Source of the DNA: an uncultured Acidobacteriota bacterium
GTDB lineage: Bacteria; Acidobacteriota; Thermoanaerobaculia; Multivoradales; SZUA-115
Assembly (NCBI GenBank): GCA_937867335.1
Contig: CALMKX010000206.1
Span: 1-33,136 of the forward strand
Reading direction: 5' to 3'
DNA length: 33,136 nucleotides
Shown here piece by piece: positions 32,142 through 33,136 of the stretch (position 1 is the stretch's first letter; every line of letters starts with the position of its first letter). The notes under the pieces are model-generated. The model was not told where the DNA came from. It did not search any database and saw only the letters and a list, made by a program, of their open reading frames with translations. The position numbers were made by a program, and so were the translations under genes.

Positions 32142-33136
32142 CTATCTGGGCCTAGTCAGAAGTTCAGCGCATTTCCGCCCTGCCTTGAAGGCGTTGTCTT
32201 CAGCCTTTCGATGCCCTTCATCGCCACCTCTGAAGCAACGCTCATTGACCTCCTTCCGAGCCAAGCGGCACTGAATGTTCTGAAAGAGCTTGAGCTCGAG
32301 CTCTTCGGTACTCATTCCCGGCTCACATTTGGTCGAGAGGAGTTTGCAAGCCTGGTTTACAGCAGACTGGAGAATGAAGTGCTCGGTCGGATCGCAATCA
32401 CCGCAACGAGGCTTGCAATTTGGATCAGTGAAGTCGTCGACACCTGGTTCGCCGAGTGGCGGTGGATCGAAAATTGCGTCGAAGAGGACTGTGAGCGCTC
32501 CGCCGAGGCGCCCAAGGAGGCCGAACCAAGGGGAAGGGGCTGTGGGGGGAGCACAAGACGGAGGCGGAACGAGCCGCAGAGTCGGGCCCATTGGTGAGGT
32601 CGGCGGCGGCAAGGGCGCTGGTGCGGGAAGTGCCTGCAGGCCAGAAGCGTCCCGAAAACGGACGGGGTTCGTGAGAGCGTAGCGAAAAGGCGCCGAGAAC
32701 CCGAAGGTGTAGACCGGATCCACCTCCCCATACCGCCCCGCTCCACTCTCATACCACCGATGAACGTTATAGAAAGCCCCCACCCCCAGCCCCGTCTCAC
32801 TCCAGGTCTCTTCCTCCCACTGCCCCGGCAGTCTCAGGAACAGGTTCTGCACCTCCGCGCCCGAGTAATCCTTGCCATAGGGCTCGAAGCCACCCTGCCA
32901 GAGCACAGCTCCGGTGTTGTTGGTCAAGGCGATGGGCGTTCCCAGGTGATCGGTGGTGATCCATTGGTAAGTTTCGTTGTCGCCGTCGATGGTGAGCTGA
33001 GCCACGGGCCGGCCGGCGAAGGGGAAGTAGAGGATTTCGCTGGGAGCGGTGTCTCTCGTGAGCGAATAAAGCAGCCCGGCGGAGCTGTAGGTGGGGTTGA
33101 CGAAGGGCGCCGGGGTGGCGGGTGGGCAGTTGGGGG
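32142..33136 (-). CDS. RHS repeat-associated core protein with C-terminal toxin-like module, 5' end beyond window
   Basis: The frame is open from the right edge to 32142 (330 codons), so the N-terminus and most YD repeats are missing. The RHS core is clear: LYFPFAGRPVAQLT, TTDHLGTPIAL, FEPYGKDY, LRLPGQW, GVGAFYNVHRWYESGAGRYGEVDP and YALTNPVRFRDASGL. After a Pro-rich linker, the last 90 residues change composition and carry seven or more cysteines with the pattern NERCFRGGDEGHRKAED and RKCAELL. This resembles a C-terminal module seen on other RHS proteins and annotated as a polymorphic toxin; the exact family name is not certain. The toxin part has lower GC than the core and is followed by the DUF6714 gene. 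Confidence 0.85.
   Translation of the reverse strand, partial: PNCPPATPAPFVNPTYSSAGLLYSLTRDTAPSEILYFPFAGRPVAQLTIDGDNETYQWITTDHLGTPIALTNNTGAVLWQGGFEPYGKDYSGAEVQNLFLRLPGQWEEETWSETGLGVGAFYNVHRWYESGAGRYGEVDPVYTFGFSAPFRYALTNPVRFRDASGLQALPAPAPLPPPTSPMGPTLRLVPPPSCAPPTAPSPWFGLLGRLGGALTVLFDAIFDPPPLGEPGVDDFTDPNCKPRCGDCDPTEHFILQSAVNQACKLLSTKCEPGMSTEELELKLFQNIQCRLARKEVNERCFRGGDEGHRKAEDNAFKAGRKCAELLTRPR

Noticed and set aside
1-33136. CRISPR array, tRNA/rRNA genes, insertion sequences, integrase or att sites
   Set aside because: No regularly spaced repeats, cloverleaf-like or rRNA sequence, transposase or recombinase motifs were recognised by reading; a computed scan would be needed to exclude small tRNA-like or repeat elements.

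Overview
The window is a GC-rich bacterial chromosome segment (roughly 68-70% GC by eye). It is dominated by signal transduction genes and carries secreted-protein genes at the left edge and an RHS toxin cassette at the right edge. No rRNA, tRNA, CRISPR array, transposase or replication origin was seen. The mix of long multi-domain histidine kinases, DUF4388/PATAN proteins, a cytosolic PknB-like kinase, RHS proteins and DUF937/DUF4332 proteins fits Acidobacteriota (perhaps Thermoanaerobaculia) or a deltaproteobacterial-type lineage. This placement is inference and is weakly supported.

Layout. (1) 1-3261, minus: two tandem secreted-protein genes, an apiosidase-like (DUF5060/DUF4038) protein and a second exported protein that runs off the left edge from a TTG start. 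(2) 3388-5451, minus: an unusual protein with two altered receivers and a kinase dimerisation domain but no ATPase, then an OmpR-family response regulator. (3) 5558-15601, plus: a single-domain receiver, a PAS/GAF membrane histidine kinase, a 7TM hybrid kinase with receivers and Hpt, a membrane CheA-like kinase with dCache, HAMP and its own Hpt, and a CheY-like receiver. Two of the junctions are 4-bp GTGA overlaps. (4) 28551-15620, all minus: a chemosensory set with the gene content of the type IV pilus (Pil-Chp) and cyanobacterial Pix/Tax systems. The order is REC-PATAN, TPR-like+PilG-type receiver, stand-alone PATAN, PilH-type receiver, CheW, PilJ-type chemoreceptor and CheA with two Hpt domains and a receiver. 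It is followed by two PotD/PotF-like polyamine-binding proteins on either side of an MHYT membrane sensor. (5) 28977-31046: DUF937 and DUF4332 proteins on plus and a Ser/Thr kinase on minus. (6) 31278-33136, minus: the 3' end of an RHS protein with a cysteine-containing C-terminal toxin-like module, a DUF6714 putative immunity protein, and a displaced fragment of another RHS repeat region.

How it may work. The region 4 set probably controls type IV pilus motility or a pilus-linked output: PilJ and CheW feed CheA, whose phosphoryl groups pass to its own receiver and to the PilG-, PilH- and PATAN-linked receivers. The binding proteins and MHYT protein have no transporter genes nearby, so they may supply ligand or gas/metal input. 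The convergent block of kinases and receivers in region 3 could form a phosphorelay network with it. At least nine canonical receivers, three degenerate receivers and four Hpt domains lie within about 25 kb.

The sites worth most attention are the mirror-symmetric divergent promoter at 5483-5532, the ATPase-less pseudo-receiver protein at 3388-4515, the split-PATAN chemosensory operon with its substrate-binding proteins, the membrane CheA-like kinase at 12360-15242, and the lower-GC RHS/immunity cassette.
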